This document shows, one piece after another, positions 17,593 to 25,884 of a stretch of 64,000 nt of DNA. Under the pieces are notes generated by a model that saw nothing but the letters and a program-made list of their open reading frames with translations, did no database searches and was not told the origin of the DNA. This stretch comes from JACVRW01 sp963739095. GTDB lineage: Bacteria > Actinomycetota > Thermoleophilia > Solirubrobacterales > Thermoleophilaceae. Location: assembly GCA_963739095.1 (NCBI GenBank), contig CAVTZF010000035.1:1-64000 (forward strand), read 5' to 3'. Position numbers and translations under genes: made by a program. Positions within the stretch are counted from its first letter, which is position 1. Every line of letters starts with the position of its first letter.

Positions 17593-18306
17593 TCAAGCCG
17601 TGACGGCGGCCCACTGCTCGAGCAGCGGCAGCGGGTCGATCGGCTTGCCGCCGTCGAACCAGCCGCCCACCCAGATCTCGAAGTGCAGATGGGGGCCGCT
17701 CGAGCGGCCGGTGGTGCCGACCTGCGCGAGTGGCTGCCCGGCGGTCACGTGCTGACCGGGAGCGACCAGGATCGAGTCCTTGCGGAGGTGCATGAAAACG
17801 TAGTCGCGGTCCTCGTCGTCGCCGTCGAGCACGACGTACCAGCCCGCGCCGCTCTTCTGGAAGCGCACGAACTCGACGAGCCCGGCCCAGGGCGCCACCA
17901 CAGGCGTGCCCTCGGCCGCGATCACGTCCTGGCCCTGGTGGCGGTGGCCCTCGCGGCCCGCGCCGAAGCGCGCGTCGGGGCCGCCCAGCGAATAGCTGCC
18001 GCTGACCGGGAAGTGGTGAGCCGACTCGCCCGCCGGCGCCGGTGCGCCGGCCGCCGGCGGGGCCGGCACGCGCCTGCGCCTCGGCTTCGCCTTCCGTTTC
18101 GGAGCCGCCTTGCGCCGCGCGGCCTTGCGTTTCACCAGCGGGCGTGAGCCGACGGCGGCGCCGCCGCTCGGGGCGGCGATGCTGTTCGCGCTCGGCGCGA
18201 CCGCTCCGCCACTCTCCGAGGCGTTCGTCGCGGGCACGGCGAGCAGGCCAAGGGCGAGCGCCGCGAGGCTGGCCAGGAGGGTGAGGCGAACGCGCACCGT
18301 GACCAT
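17593..18306 (-). CDS. M23-family (LytM-like) peptidoglycan endopeptidase
   Basis: 237-aa secreted protein: signal peptide in the first 30 residues (LTLLASLAALALGLLAVPA), a Lys/Arg/Pro-rich linker at about 55-95 that could bind wall polymers, then an M23 domain. Zinc-site motifs are the His-rich GHRHQGQDV and the C-terminal GPHLHFEIWVGG. It would cut peptide cross-links in peptidoglycan, or act as an activator if inactive. It converges on the DUF3352 gene with a 70-bp gap holding no clear gene. Confidence 0.88.
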   Translation of the reverse strand: MVTVRVRLTLLASLAALALGLLAVPATNASESGGAVAPSANSIAAPSGGAAVGSRPLVKRKAARRKAAPKRKAKPRRRRVPAPPAAGAPAPAGESAHHFPVSGSYSLGGPDARFGAGREGHRHQGQDVIAAEGTPVVAPWAGLVEFVRFQKSGAGWYVVLDGDDEDRDYVFMHLRKDSILVAPGQHVTAGQPLAQVGTTGRSSGPHLHFEIWVGGWFDGGKPIDPLPLLEQWAAVTA

Positions 18307-18385
18307 CGCATCGGGATAGTGCGGCCCCCCTTTAGATCTGGGAAGGAATTCCTGCTCGCTGCAACGGAACCTGCAGCGCCGCCGG

Positions 18386-20656
18386 TCAGCTCGACGCCAT
18401 GCGCGAGAGCATCTCGATCGCCCCGCGCTTGTTCAGCGGCTCGTTCAGGTTTCCGCACTTCGGCGACTGCACGCACGATGGGCAGCCCGACTGGCAGGGG
18501 CACTCCGAGATCAGCCGTAGCGCGTCGCCCACGAGCGCCTCGAAGCGCTCGTAGCCCGCGCGCGTGATGCCCACGCCGCCGGGGTGGCCGTCATAGATGA
18601 AGATCGTCGGGCGGCCGGTCTGATGGTGGAAGGCGGTCGACAGGCCGCCGATGTCCCAGCGGTCGCACATGGCGAGCAGAGGCAGCACCGCGATCTGGCC
18701 GTGCTCGGCCGCGTGCAGCGAGCCCTGCAGGACGTCCAGCGGGAACTCGTCGCGCAGCAGCGGATCGGGTAGCTCGTACCAGAGCGCCTGCGTCACGAAG
18801 TTCTGTTCGGGCAGATCGAGCGCCAGCAGGTCGAGGACCGACTGATCCGCGACGCGCTTCTTCTGGTAGGCGACCACCTGCTCTGTCACCGACACGATCC
18901 CGAACGAGAGCTCGACGCCGCAGGTCTCGCGGTGCTCGCGCACCTGCTCGATGTAGGTCTCCGACTCCTTCTTCGGCTGCGTGTACCAGTCGCCCTGGAA
19001 GGGGTGCACGACCGCGCGTCGCTGGGCCAGGTCGAGGTCCTCGACCTCGTAGGCGGAGCCCATGTGCAGGTAGACCGCGCCGGCGTGGACCGACGACGGT
19101 GCCCGTGAGGTCTCGACGTTGCCGATCACCTCCCCGGCGCTCGCCTCCACGATCGCCACCGAGTCGGGCGACGCGGAGCGCAGGGCGATGCGCGCGGCCG
19201 GGTAGCCCTCGCCGCGCGGCAGGTAGCGACCGCCGCGCTCGCGCAACCGGCCCTGCTTGACGAGCCGCTGCGCGTGCTCCTCCCAGCGCGGGCCGAAGAC
19301 GTCGGCGTCCTCGGGCGTCAGGGGAAGCTCGTAGGCCGCCGCCTCGAGGTGGGCGAGGTGGATCTCCTCGGACTCGTGATCGAGGATCGCCTGCTCGACC
19401 GGCCGACCGAGGAACTCGTCCGGGTGGCGGCAGAAGAACTGGTCGAGGGCGTCCTCGCCGGCGATGTACATCGCGAGCCCTGAGTTGCGGCGCCCGGCGC
19501 GCCCCCACATCTGGCGCAGGCTTGCGACCGTGCCCGGGAAGGTCACGCACAGGGCGGCGTCCAGGTCGCCGATGTCGATGCCGAGCTCGAGCGCGTTGGT
19601 CGCCACCACGGCGAGCAGGTCGCCGTCGGAGAGCCGCTGTTCGATCTCGCGCCTCTGGGCCGGCGTGTAGCCGGCCCGGTAGGGCGCGATTCGCTCGGCC
19701 AGGTCGCTGCGGCCCGCCTCCTCGAGCCGCGCCCGCGCGAAGCGCAGGATCAGCTCGACGCCGCGGCGCGACCTGAGGAAGCAGATCGTCCGCACCTCGC
19801 GCTCGACGAGCTCGGCGAGCAGCGTGGCCGCCTCGGACAGGGAGGAGGCGCGCCGGCCCAGCCGCTCGTCCACGAGCGGCGGGTTCCACATCGCGATCTC
19901 GCGCTCGGCGCGCGGGGCGCCGTCGCGGTCGACGAGCTCGAGCTCGAGCCCGGTCAGGCGCTCGGCAAGCTCGAGCGGGTTGGCGATCGTCGCGCTCGTG
20001 AGCACGAAGCGCGGCTCGGCGCCATACGCGCGCGCGAGCCGGCGCAGCCGGCGCAGCACGTTGGCCACGTGCGACCCGAAGACGCCGCGGTAGACGTGCG
20101 CCTCGTCGACCACGACCCAGGCGAGGTTGGCGAGCACGTCGCCCCACGAGCGGTGGTTCGGCAGGACGCCCACGTGCAGCATGTCGGGATTGGTGAGCAC
20201 GAGGTTCGAGCGCTGGCGGATCTGGCGGCGCTCCTCGCGCGGCGTGTCGCCGTCGTAGATGGCGTGGCGGAGGTAGCGGCCGCCGAGGCGCGCAAGTGCG
20301 CGCGCCTGGTCCTGGGCGAGCGCCTTCGTCGGATAGAGGTAGAAGGCCCGCGCGGCCAGGTCGGTCGCGAGCGTGTCGAGCACCGGCAGGTTGAAGGCGA
20401 GCGACTTGCCGCTCGCCGTGCCGGTCGTGACGATCGCGTGCCCTGTGCGGGTCGCCTCCCACGCGTCCGCCTGGTGGGCCCAGATGGCCTCGATCCCGAG
20501 CTGGGCGAGGCCCTCGCGCACGGCCGGATGGAGGTCGTCGGGCACCGGCTCCGCGAGGCCCGTCTGCGCGCGCTCGCTGGACGTCGCGACCAGCTCCTCG
20601 TCGCGTCCGGCCTCGAGAACTGCCTCCCACGGGTACGACGTCCGGACTCGGGCCAC
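18386..20656 (-). CDS. MrfA/Hrq1-like DEAD/DEAH helicase with DUF1998
   Basis: 756-aa SF2 helicase. Seen: Walker A TGTASGKSLAFNLP, DEAH box VVVDEAHVYRG, motif III LTSATIANP, C-terminal helicase motif MWGRAGRRNSG, and a C-terminal DUF1998 with the cysteine cluster CPCQSGCPSCVQSPKCGN. Four clustered Cys are the metal-binding feature of Bacillus MrfA (YprA) and yeast Hrq1, which act in repair of mitomycin-type DNA damage. The length fits that family. The start is set at a GTG giving VARVRTSYPWEAVL; 23 upstream residues are unlike the family. Confidence 0.88.
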   Translation of the reverse strand: MARVRTSYPWEAVLEAGRDEELVATSSERAQTGLAEPVPDDLHPAVREGLAQLGIEAIWAHQADAWEATRTGHAIVTTGTASGKSLAFNLPVLDTLATDLAARAFYLYPTKALAQDQARALARLGGRYLRHAIYDGDTPREERRQIRQRSNLVLTNPDMLHVGVLPNHRSWGDVLANLAWVVVDEAHVYRGVFGSHVANVLRRLRRLARAYGAEPRFVLTSATIANPLELAERLTGLELELVDRDGAPRAEREIAMWNPPLVDERLGRRASSLSEAATLLAELVEREVRTICFLRSRRGVELILRFARARLEEAGRSDLAERIAPYRAGYTPAQRREIEQRLSDGDLLAVVATNALELGIDIGDLDAALCVTFPGTVASLRQMWGRAGRRNSGLAMYIAGEDALDQFFCRHPDEFLGRPVEQAILDHESEEIHLAHLEAAAYELPLTPEDADVFGPRWEEHAQRLVKQGRLRERGGRYLPRGEGYPAARIALRSASPDSVAIVEASAGEVIGNVETSRAPSSVHAGAVYLHMGSAYEVEDLDLAQRRAVVHPFQGDWYTQPKKESETYIEQVREHRETCGVELSFGIVSVTEQVVAYQKKRVADQSVLDLLALDLPEQNFVTQALWYELPDPLLRDEFPLDVLQGSLHAAEHGQIAVLPLLAMCDRWDIGGLSTAFHHQTGRPTIFIYDGHPGGVGITRAGYERFEALVGDALRLISECPCQSGCPSCVQSPKCGNLNEPLNKRGAIEMLSRMASS

Positions 20657-20710
20657 GGACTGCCATAGTACGCACCGTCCCCCGCCGGCCCAGTGGGCAG
20701 CACCCCCCCG

Positions 20711-21661
20711 ATGAGCGTCCACCACACAGACTGGAACAGACGGCGGTCGTTCGACTCTGGGGACTTCTCGCGTGCCGATCTGATGCGCCGCAGCAGCCGC
20801 GTGTCGGTCTGCGTTCCGACGCTCAACGAGGCCGAGTCGATCGCGCGCACGCTCGCGCCGCTCCTCGAGCTACGCAACCTGGATCTCGTCGATCAGGTGG
20901 CGGTCGTCGACAGCGGCTCGAGCGACGGGACCCAGGCGATCGTCGAGCAGCACGGCGCCGAGCTGTACGACGCGCGCACGCTCGTGCCCGGCACCGGCCC
21001 ACTGCTCGGGAAGGGCGACGCACTCTGGCGAGCCCAGGCGGTCCTCAGCGGCGACATCATCTGCTTCGTCGACGCCGACTCGGAGGACTTCGGCGAGCAT
21101 TTCGTGACCGGGCTCGTCGGACCGCTGCTGCGGATCCCCGAGGTGCATTTCGTGAAGGCTCTCTACCGCCGCCCCTTCAAGGTGGGCGACGTCGAGATGC
21201 CGACCGGTGGCGGCCGCGTGACCGAGCTCAGCGCACGTCCGCTTCTGAACGCGTTCTATCCGGAGCTCGCCGTGTTCGGCCAGCCGCTCGCCGGCGAGAT
21301 CGCGGCCCGCCGATCGCTGCTCCTGCGGCTGCCGTTCGACACGCGCTACGCGATCGAGACGGGCATGCTGATCGACGCCTGGTGGCAGGTGGGCCTCGAG
21401 GGCATGGCGCAGGTCAACCTCGGCACGCGCCAGAACCGCCACCGGGCGCTGACCGAGCTCACCCCCATGGCGGCGACGGTGCTGCAGTCGGTGCTCATGC
21501 GGCTGCGCCGGGACGGCCGGCTCACCGGCACGACCTCGGCCCGCCTGCTCACGGATCCGCGGGCGGGCTACGACGGCACCGACGTCCGCATCGTCCAGCG
21601 CCCGCCGTTCGCCTCACTGCCGGCGAACGAAGCTGAGCTGCGGGTGAGCGCCGCCGAGTAG
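20711..21661 (+). CDS. gpgS: Glucosyl-3-phosphoglycerate synthase
   Basis: 316-aa GT-A-fold glycosyltransferase (GT81). It transfers glucose from an NDP-glucose to 3-phosphoglycerate. Seen: nucleotide-binding VCVPTLNEAESI, the metal-binding loop with IICFVDADSEDF, the family segment FVKALYRRPF, a GGGRVTEL loop and the acceptor-side QPLAGEIAARRSLL. The ATG at 20711 keeps the usual N-terminal region (WNRRRSF). A HAD phosphatase begins directly after its stop, completing a two-step glucosylglycerate route. The product could be an osmolyte or, in actinobacteria, a primer for methylglucose lipopolysaccharide. Confidence 0.93.
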   Translation: MSVHHTDWNRRRSFDSGDFSRADLMRRSSRVSVCVPTLNEAESIARTLAPLLELRNLDLVDQVAVVDSGSSDGTQAIVEQHGAELYDARTLVPGTGPLLGKGDALWRAQAVLSGDIICFVDADSEDFGEHFVTGLVGPLLRIPEVHFVKALYRRPFKVGDVEMPTGGGRVTELSARPLLNAFYPELAVFGQPLAGEIAARRSLLLRLPFDTRYAIETGMLIDAWWQVGLEGMAQVNLGTRQNRHRALTELTPMAATVLQSVLMRLRRDGRLTGTTSARLLTDPRAGYDGTDVRIVQRPPFASLPANEAELRVSAAE

Positions 21662-22435
21662 ATGCCGATCCGCTGCGTCTACACGGACCTCGATGGGACC
21701 ATGCTGGGAAGCGGCGGCTCGCTGTTCCGAACCGCGGACGGTGAGTTCACGCTGCTGGTCGGGCGCGCGCTCGAGGCCTGCCATCGCGCGGGCGCCGAGG
21801 TCGTGATCACATCCGGCCGGCGCCGGCTGCAGGTCATGGAGGACGCTCGCCTGATCGGCCAGAGCTCGTACATCTTCGAGGTGGGCACGGGGATGGTGAT
21901 CGACGGCGAGCTCACCTTCCTCACCGGTGACCTGCAGCCCCGTGAGGGCGCCAGCATCCACGCGCAGATCGCCGAGTCCGGTGCGCCCGACCTGCTCCTG
22001 CGCCACTACGGGAACCGTCTCGACCCGCACCTGCCCTTTGCGCTCGACCGCGAGGTCTCGCATCTCTTCCGGGGCGACGTCGACGCCGACGAGGCGAACC
22101 GCCTGCTCGCCGAGGCGGGCTACGACAACCTGCGGCTCGTCGACAACGGCTGGATCGCGCCGGACACGCACGGCTTCCACCTGATTCCGGCGGGCTCCTC
22201 CAAGTCGAACGCCGTTGCGGCGCACATGCGCGCGCGCGGCTACGCGCCCGAGCAGTCCATCGGGGTGGGCGACTCGCTCGAAGATCTCGATCTGGCCGCG
22301 GTCGTCGGCCGCATGTTCCTGGTCGGCAACTCCGCGGCCGACGGCTCGGCGCACGCGAACGTCGAGCGCACCGAGGGGGCGATGAGCGAGGGCTTCTACG
22401 AGGCCGTGATACGCGCGCTGGCCGAGTCGCGCTGA
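21662..22435 (+). CDS. HAD-IIB phosphatase, probable glucosyl-3-phosphoglycerate phosphatase
   Basis: 257-aa Cof-type HAD phosphatase. Nucleophile motif VYTDLDGTMLG at residues 6-16, motif II VVITSGRRR, motif III Lys in AGSSKSNAVAAH, motif IV VGDSLEDLDLA. It begins immediately after the gpgS stop with no gap, so the most economical role is removal of phosphate from glucosyl-3-phosphoglycerate. Mannosyl-3-phosphoglycerate phosphatases belong to the same subclass. Assigned by context rather than by a unique motif. Confidence 0.85.
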   Translation: MPIRCVYTDLDGTMLGSGGSLFRTADGEFTLLVGRALEACHRAGAEVVITSGRRRLQVMEDARLIGQSSYIFEVGTGMVIDGELTFLTGDLQPREGASIHAQIAESGAPDLLLRHYGNRLDPHLPFALDREVSHLFRGDVDADEANRLLAEAGYDNLRLVDNGWIAPDTHGFHLIPAGSSKSNAVAAHMRARGYAPEQSIGVGDSLEDLDLAAVVGRMFLVGNSAADGSAHANVERTEGAMSEGFYEAVIRALAESR

Positions 22436-22478
22436 CTTCGGCCGAAGGGTGGCGGCGGCTCGTAACAGAGATTACAAT

Positions 22479-22653
22479 CGCGGTGTGTCCAGGGCTCAGA
22501 GGAACGGCACTCATATCAGCCGGGGTTGGGACCGATTGAGCGGATGGTCGGTCCGGACCCGGCGAGGCCTGGGCTGAGTCCCAGCACCGCGGCCGGCCGA
22601 TAGGCCGGTCGCACGGGTGAGGCAGCACGGGCGCCCCCCAGTGGGGCGCCCGT
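22479..22653 (+). ncRNA. Candidate structured RNA or leader upstream of DUF2236 gene
   Basis: About 175 bases with nested complementary segments: CGCGGTG 22479-22485 with CACCGCG 22585-22591; GGGCTCAG 22492-22499 with CTGAG(T)CCC 22574-22582; GCCGGG 22519-22524 with CCCGGC 22558-22563; GGACCGA 22529-22535 with TCGGTCC 22548-22554. Then follow an 8-bp hairpin with GATA loop (22591-22610) and a perfect 11-bp terminator-like hairpin (22627-22653). A TACAAT at 22473-22478 could be a -10 element. No known riboswitch, SRP or 6S signature was recognised. It ends 24 bases before the next gene, so a cis-regulatory leader is favoured. Confidence 0.5.
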
Positions 22654-22677
22654 CGCTATCTGGTGGAGAATGGTGCG

Positions 22678-23553
22678 GTGAGCGCGACCGACGGCTACTT
22701 CCCCCGCGGCACGTCGATGCTGCGACGCGTTCACGAGCAGCGCGCGGTCGGGCTGATGTACGGCCAGCGCGCGCTCGGCATCGGGGCGATCGCGCCGCTC
22801 AACTTCGTCGGAACGCGCCTGCACAGCCGCTCGCTCGACAAGCCGTTCCACCGGCTCGCCCACACCGGCAAGGCGTTCGAGACGATCTTCTTCGGCAGCC
22901 GCGCCGAGGCCGATCGCGTGCTCGGCTTCGTCGAGCGGCTGCACGAGGACGTGAGGGGCGAGCTGCCCGCGGCCGCCGGGCCCGTGCCGGCCGGCACGCC
23001 GTACTCGGCCTTCGATCCCGAGCTGATGCTGTGGACGGTGGCCGTGATGGCCGACTCCGCACAGCACTTCTACGAGCTCTTCGTCGCCCGCCTGACACCT
23101 GCCGAGCGCGACGCTCTCTGGCGCGACTACATCCGCTTCGGCGAGCTGTTCGGGATGCCGCGCGAGGCCGCCCCGCCGGACTACGCGGAGTTCCGCGACT
23201 GGTGGAACGCCGAGCTCGCGAGCGACCGTGTCCACCTCACCGACGAGGCGCGCCACGTGGGCTCCGCGATCATGTTCCGGATCCCGGTGCCTGCCTCGCG
23301 GCGGCTGGCGATGCAGGTTCACAACCTCGTGATGCTCGGCTCGCTGCCGGCGCGCGTGCGCGAGCTGTACGGCCTGCGCTGGACACGCGCGCAGGCGGCC
23401 TCGTTCCGCGCGGTGGTGGCGGGCCTCAAGGCGACCAGACCGCTGTCGCCGGAGGCGGCGCGGGTCGGGCGCAACACGCGCTCCTTCGATCTCGTCGCGG
23501 ACACGGAGCGCGAGCGCATCGCGCGCGGCGAGACCGTGCCGGGCGCGCTCTGA
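22678..23553 (+). CDS. DUF2236 (MpaB-like oxygenase) protein
   Basis: 291-aa protein of the DUF2236/oxygenase MpaB family, related to latex-clearing-protein-type heme enzymes. Seen: FFGSRAEADRVLGFVERLHE, then AFDPELMLWTVAVMADSAQHFYE and a YAEFRDWWNAEL helix typical of the family. Function in this organism unknown; heme-dependent oxygenation is possible from the family. Start chosen at the GTG with GGTGGAGA upstream; a GTG 15 bases earlier is an alternative. A structured RNA element precedes it. The stop abuts that of the convergent glycerate kinase with no gap. Confidence 0.82.
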   Translation: MSATDGYFPRGTSMLRRVHEQRAVGLMYGQRALGIGAIAPLNFVGTRLHSRSLDKPFHRLAHTGKAFETIFFGSRAEADRVLGFVERLHEDVRGELPAAAGPVPAGTPYSAFDPELMLWTVAVMADSAQHFYELFVARLTPAERDALWRDYIRFGELFGMPREAAPPDYAEFRDWWNAELASDRVHLTDEARHVGSAIMFRIPVPASRRLAMQVHNLVMLGSLPARVRELYGLRWTRAQAASFRAVVAGLKATRPLSPEAARVGRNTRSFDLVADTERERIARGETVPGAL

Positions 23554-24516
23554 TCAGACCAGCGCGCGGGCGGCCGCCTTCATCTCGTCGATGTTCGTCG
23601 CCTCCGTCACGGAGGCGAGGTCGATGATGCGCTGGTCGAACGAGTCGAGTGAGTTGCTGCCGACGATCGCGTGGCAGGTGATGCCGGCCTGGCGGCAGCG
23701 CGTCGCGACCTCGCCGACGATCTTGCCGGCGAGGGTCTGCGAGTCGAGCCGGCCTTCACCGGTCACCACGAACGCCGACTCCCTCATCAGCGCGTCGAAG
23801 CCGATCGCGTCGAGCACATAGGGCGCGCCGGCCACGAGCCGCGCGCGGCGACCGCCCCACAGTCCTCCCGAGAGCCCGCCCGCCGCGCCGGTCATCGGCT
23901 CGCCACGCGGGTCGCGCTCGAGCTTTCCGGCGAGCTCGTCGAGTCGCCCCTCGAGCCGCTTGACGAGCTCCGGGTCGGCGCCCTTCTGCGGTCCGAACAC
24001 GCTCGGCGCCTTCTCGAACGGGGTGCGCACGTCGCAGAGCACCTCGAGCTCAGGGTTCACCCCCGCCTCCTCGAGCGCCTCGAGCGCGCCCGCTCCGCCG
24101 TCCGTCGTGGCCGAGCCGCCCACGGTCACGAGCACGTGCGTGGCACCCGCCTCGGCGGCCGCCACGATCAACTCGCCGGTGCCCCGCGTGGAGGCTGCCC
24201 AGGCGTCGCGCTCGTCCTCGGCCACGAGCCCCAGGCCGCTCGCCTGGGCCGTCTCGACGACCGCGCTGCCGTCGGGCAGGAGCCCGAAGCGCGCCTCGAT
24301 CGGGCGCCCGAGTGGATCGCTCACCGTCGCAGTGCGACGTTCGCCGCCGAGCGCGTCGACGAGCACGTCCATGGTGCCCTCGCCGCCGTCGGCGACCGGG
24401 AGCTCGACGGCCTCGCGCTCGCCGGCGCGCAGGCCCGCGGCGATCGCCGCGGCCACCTCGGGCGCCGCGAAGGTCCCCTTGAACGAGTCAGGGGCGACCA
24501 GGGCGGGCAGCGTCAC
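23554..24516 (-). CDS. Glycerate kinase (GlxK/GarK family)
   Basis: 320-aa kinase phosphorylating D-glycerate with ATP. Seen: N-terminal APDSFKGTFAAPEVA, LPVADGGEGTMDVLV, the glycine-rich VGGSATTDGGAGALEAL, and C-terminal VTGEGRLDSQTLAGK, all signatures of the family. The GTG start overlaps the macrodomain gene stop by 4 bases. It lies near gpgS and its phosphatase, so it could recycle glycerate from glucosylglycerate; that link is inference. It may also serve glyoxylate metabolism. Confidence 0.93.
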   Translation of the reverse strand: MTLPALVAPDSFKGTFAAPEVAAAIAAGLRAGEREAVELPVADGGEGTMDVLVDALGGERRTATVSDPLGRPIEARFGLLPDGSAVVETAQASGLGLVAEDERDAWAASTRGTGELIVAAAEAGATHVLVTVGGSATTDGGAGALEALEEAGVNPELEVLCDVRTPFEKAPSVFGPQKGADPELVKRLEGRLDELAGKLERDPRGEPMTGAAGGLSGGLWGGRRARLVAGAPYVLDAIGFDALMRESAFVVTGEGRLDSQTLAGKIVGEVATRCRQAGITCHAIVGSNSLDSFDQRIIDLASVTEATNIDEMKAAARALV

Positions 24517-24998
24517 AGCGCCTCGTTGAAGGCGCGCTCGGCGGCGTCGCCGTGCACGGCGAACACGATCCGCTCGAGCGATCCCTCGTGCTCGCGCGCC
24601 GCTCCGACCATGATCCGGGCGGCGTCCTCGAGCGGGAAGCCGCCGACGCCGGTGCCGAACGCGACCAGCGCGAGCGAGCTGCAACCGAGCTCCTCGGCCT
24701 TCTCGAGCGTCGAGCGTGTGGCGCGCTCGATGATCTCGGCGGAGGTGGGCCCGCCGAGCTCCATGGTGGCGGCGTGGATCACCCAGCGGGCGGGCAGGTC
24801 GCCCGCGGTCGTCTCGACCGCGGCGCCCAGCTCGACCGGCGCGCATTCGTCCGACTCGCGCTGGATCTCCGGCCCGCCCGCGCGCGAGATCGCGCCCGCG
24901 ACGCCGCCGCCGTGCATCAGCTGCGTGTTGGCGGCGTTGGCGATCGCGTCGATGTCGAGCTTCGTCACGTCGGCCTGGAGCACTTCCAGCTTCGCCAT
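24513..24998 (-). CDS. Macrodomain protein (O-acetyl-ADP-ribose deacetylase-like)
   Basis: 161-aa single macro domain binding ADP-ribose-type ligands. Seen: LEVLQADVTKLDIDAIANAA, the GGGVAGAISRAGG loop, ARWVIHAATM and the phosphate-binding GTGVGGFP. Such proteins hydrolyse O-acetyl-ADP-ribose or remove ADP-ribose from proteins or DNA. The start is the inner ATG giving MAKLEVLQADV. It overlaps the downstream glycerate kinase by 4 bases, an unusual coupling with no obvious pathway link. Confidence 0.92.
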   Translation of the reverse strand: MAKLEVLQADVTKLDIDAIANAANTQLMHGGGVAGAISRAGGPEIQRESDECAPVELGAAVETTAGDLPARWVIHAATMELGGPTSAEIIERATRSTLEKAEELGCSSLALVAFGTGVGGFPLEDAARIMVGAAREHEGSLERIVFAVHGDAAERAFNEAL

Positions 24999-25017
24999 GA
25001 CTCGTATCCTGCCCGAA

Positions 25018-25044
25018 TGTCGATCCAGGCCCAGCCCGTTCGTC
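25018..25044 (+). promoter_or_regulatory. Candidate ECF42-type promoter
   Basis: TGTCGA (25018-25023), 17-base spacer, CGTC (25041-25044), 50 bases before the first DGPF gene. As recalled from published work on Streptomyces ECF42, those sigma factors recognise a TGTCGA -35 and a CG(A/T)C -10, so the sigma factor two genes downstream would drive its own operon. Confidence 0.6.
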
Positions 25045-25093
25045 ATCAGATCGAACGCGGCCAGCGGGGTCGCGCGAGACGAGAGGAGTTCAC

Positions 25094-25492
25094 ATGCGGT
25101 ACATGCTGCTGCTGATAGGCGACGAGGGTCAGTGGGAGAACCTCAGCGAGGAAGAGGTCGGCGAGGTGATGCAGGCCTACGAGGACTACAGCCGCCAGGT
25201 GACCGAGTCGGGCGCATTCGTGTCCGGCGAGCCGCTACAGCCCTCGAGCACATCGACCCAGCTGCGCCTGGTGGACGGCGAACGGGTTCTCACCGACGGG
25301 CCGTTCGCGGAGACCAAGGAGCAGCTCGGCGGCTTCTACGTGCTCGAGTGCAAGGACCTCGACGAGGCCCTCGACTGGGCGGAGAAGTGCCCGGCGGCGG
25401 CTTCCGGCGGGACGATCGAGGTCCGCCCGGTTATGGCCTACGACGAGGCCGGCCACGACGAACCGCGCGACTCGACGGAGGTGTCCGGGTGA
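25094..25492 (+). CDS. YCII-related DGPF protein 1
   Basis: 132-aa cytoplasmic protein of the DGPF/YciI-like family, with MRYMLLLIGDEG at the start and the name-giving LTDGPFAETKEQLGGFYVLE in mid-protein. DGPF genes travel with ECF42 sigma factors, and the sigma gene follows here. Molecular function is unknown. A strong ribosome site (GAGAGGAG) precedes the ATG. The stop overlaps the second DGPF gene by 4 bases (GTGA). Confidence 0.92.
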   Translation: MRYMLLLIGDEGQWENLSEEEVGEVMQAYEDYSRQVTESGAFVSGEPLQPSSTSTQLRLVDGERVLTDGPFAETKEQLGGFYVLECKDLDEALDWAEKCPAAASGGTIEVRPVMAYDEAGHDEPRDSTEVSG

Positions 25493-25884
25493 GGTTCCTG
25501 CTCACGATCTACGACGAGGAGCGGCGCTGGGCCTCGATGGGCGAGGAGGAGTCGAAGGCCGAGATCGACGCCTACTGGGCGCTCGACAACGAGGCCAGCG
25601 CCGCCGGCGTGTACGTGGACAGTGGCGGCCTGCATCCGACCGAGACGGCACGGACCGTGAGGGTCAGGGACGGCGAGCAGAGCGTCACCGACGGCCCGTT
25701 CGCCGAGACCAAAGAGCAGCTCGGCGGCTACTACCTGCTCGACTGCGACAGCGTCGACGATGCACTCACGTGGGCCGCCAAGATCCCCGCGGCCCGCACG
25801 GGCTCGGTCGAGGTGCGCCAGCTCATGGACTACGCGGCCGCCGGCTTTCCGAACCCCGCAGAGGAGGCGGCGCGGCCGGCGTAG
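25489..25884 (+). CDS. YCII-related DGPF protein 2
   Basis: 131-aa paralogue of the preceding protein: RFLLTIYDEERRW at the start and VTDGPFAETKEQLGGYYLLD in the middle. It begins at a GTG within the GTGA overlap, so it is translationally coupled. The tandem pair probably arose by duplication. Its 3' end overlaps the longest open frame of the sigma factor. Confidence 0.9.
   Translation: MRFLLTIYDEERRWASMGEEESKAEIDAYWALDNEASAAGVYVDSGGLHPTETARTVRVRDGEQSVTDGPFAETKEQLGGYYLLDCDSVDDALTWAAKIPAARTGSVEVRQLMDYAAAGFPNPAEEAARPA

Noticed and set aside
22479..22653. SRP RNA, 6S RNA or a known riboswitch
   Set aside because: The SRP GGAAGCAGC loop, the cobalamin box, TPP and c-di-AMP signatures could not be found; kept only as an unassigned structured element.
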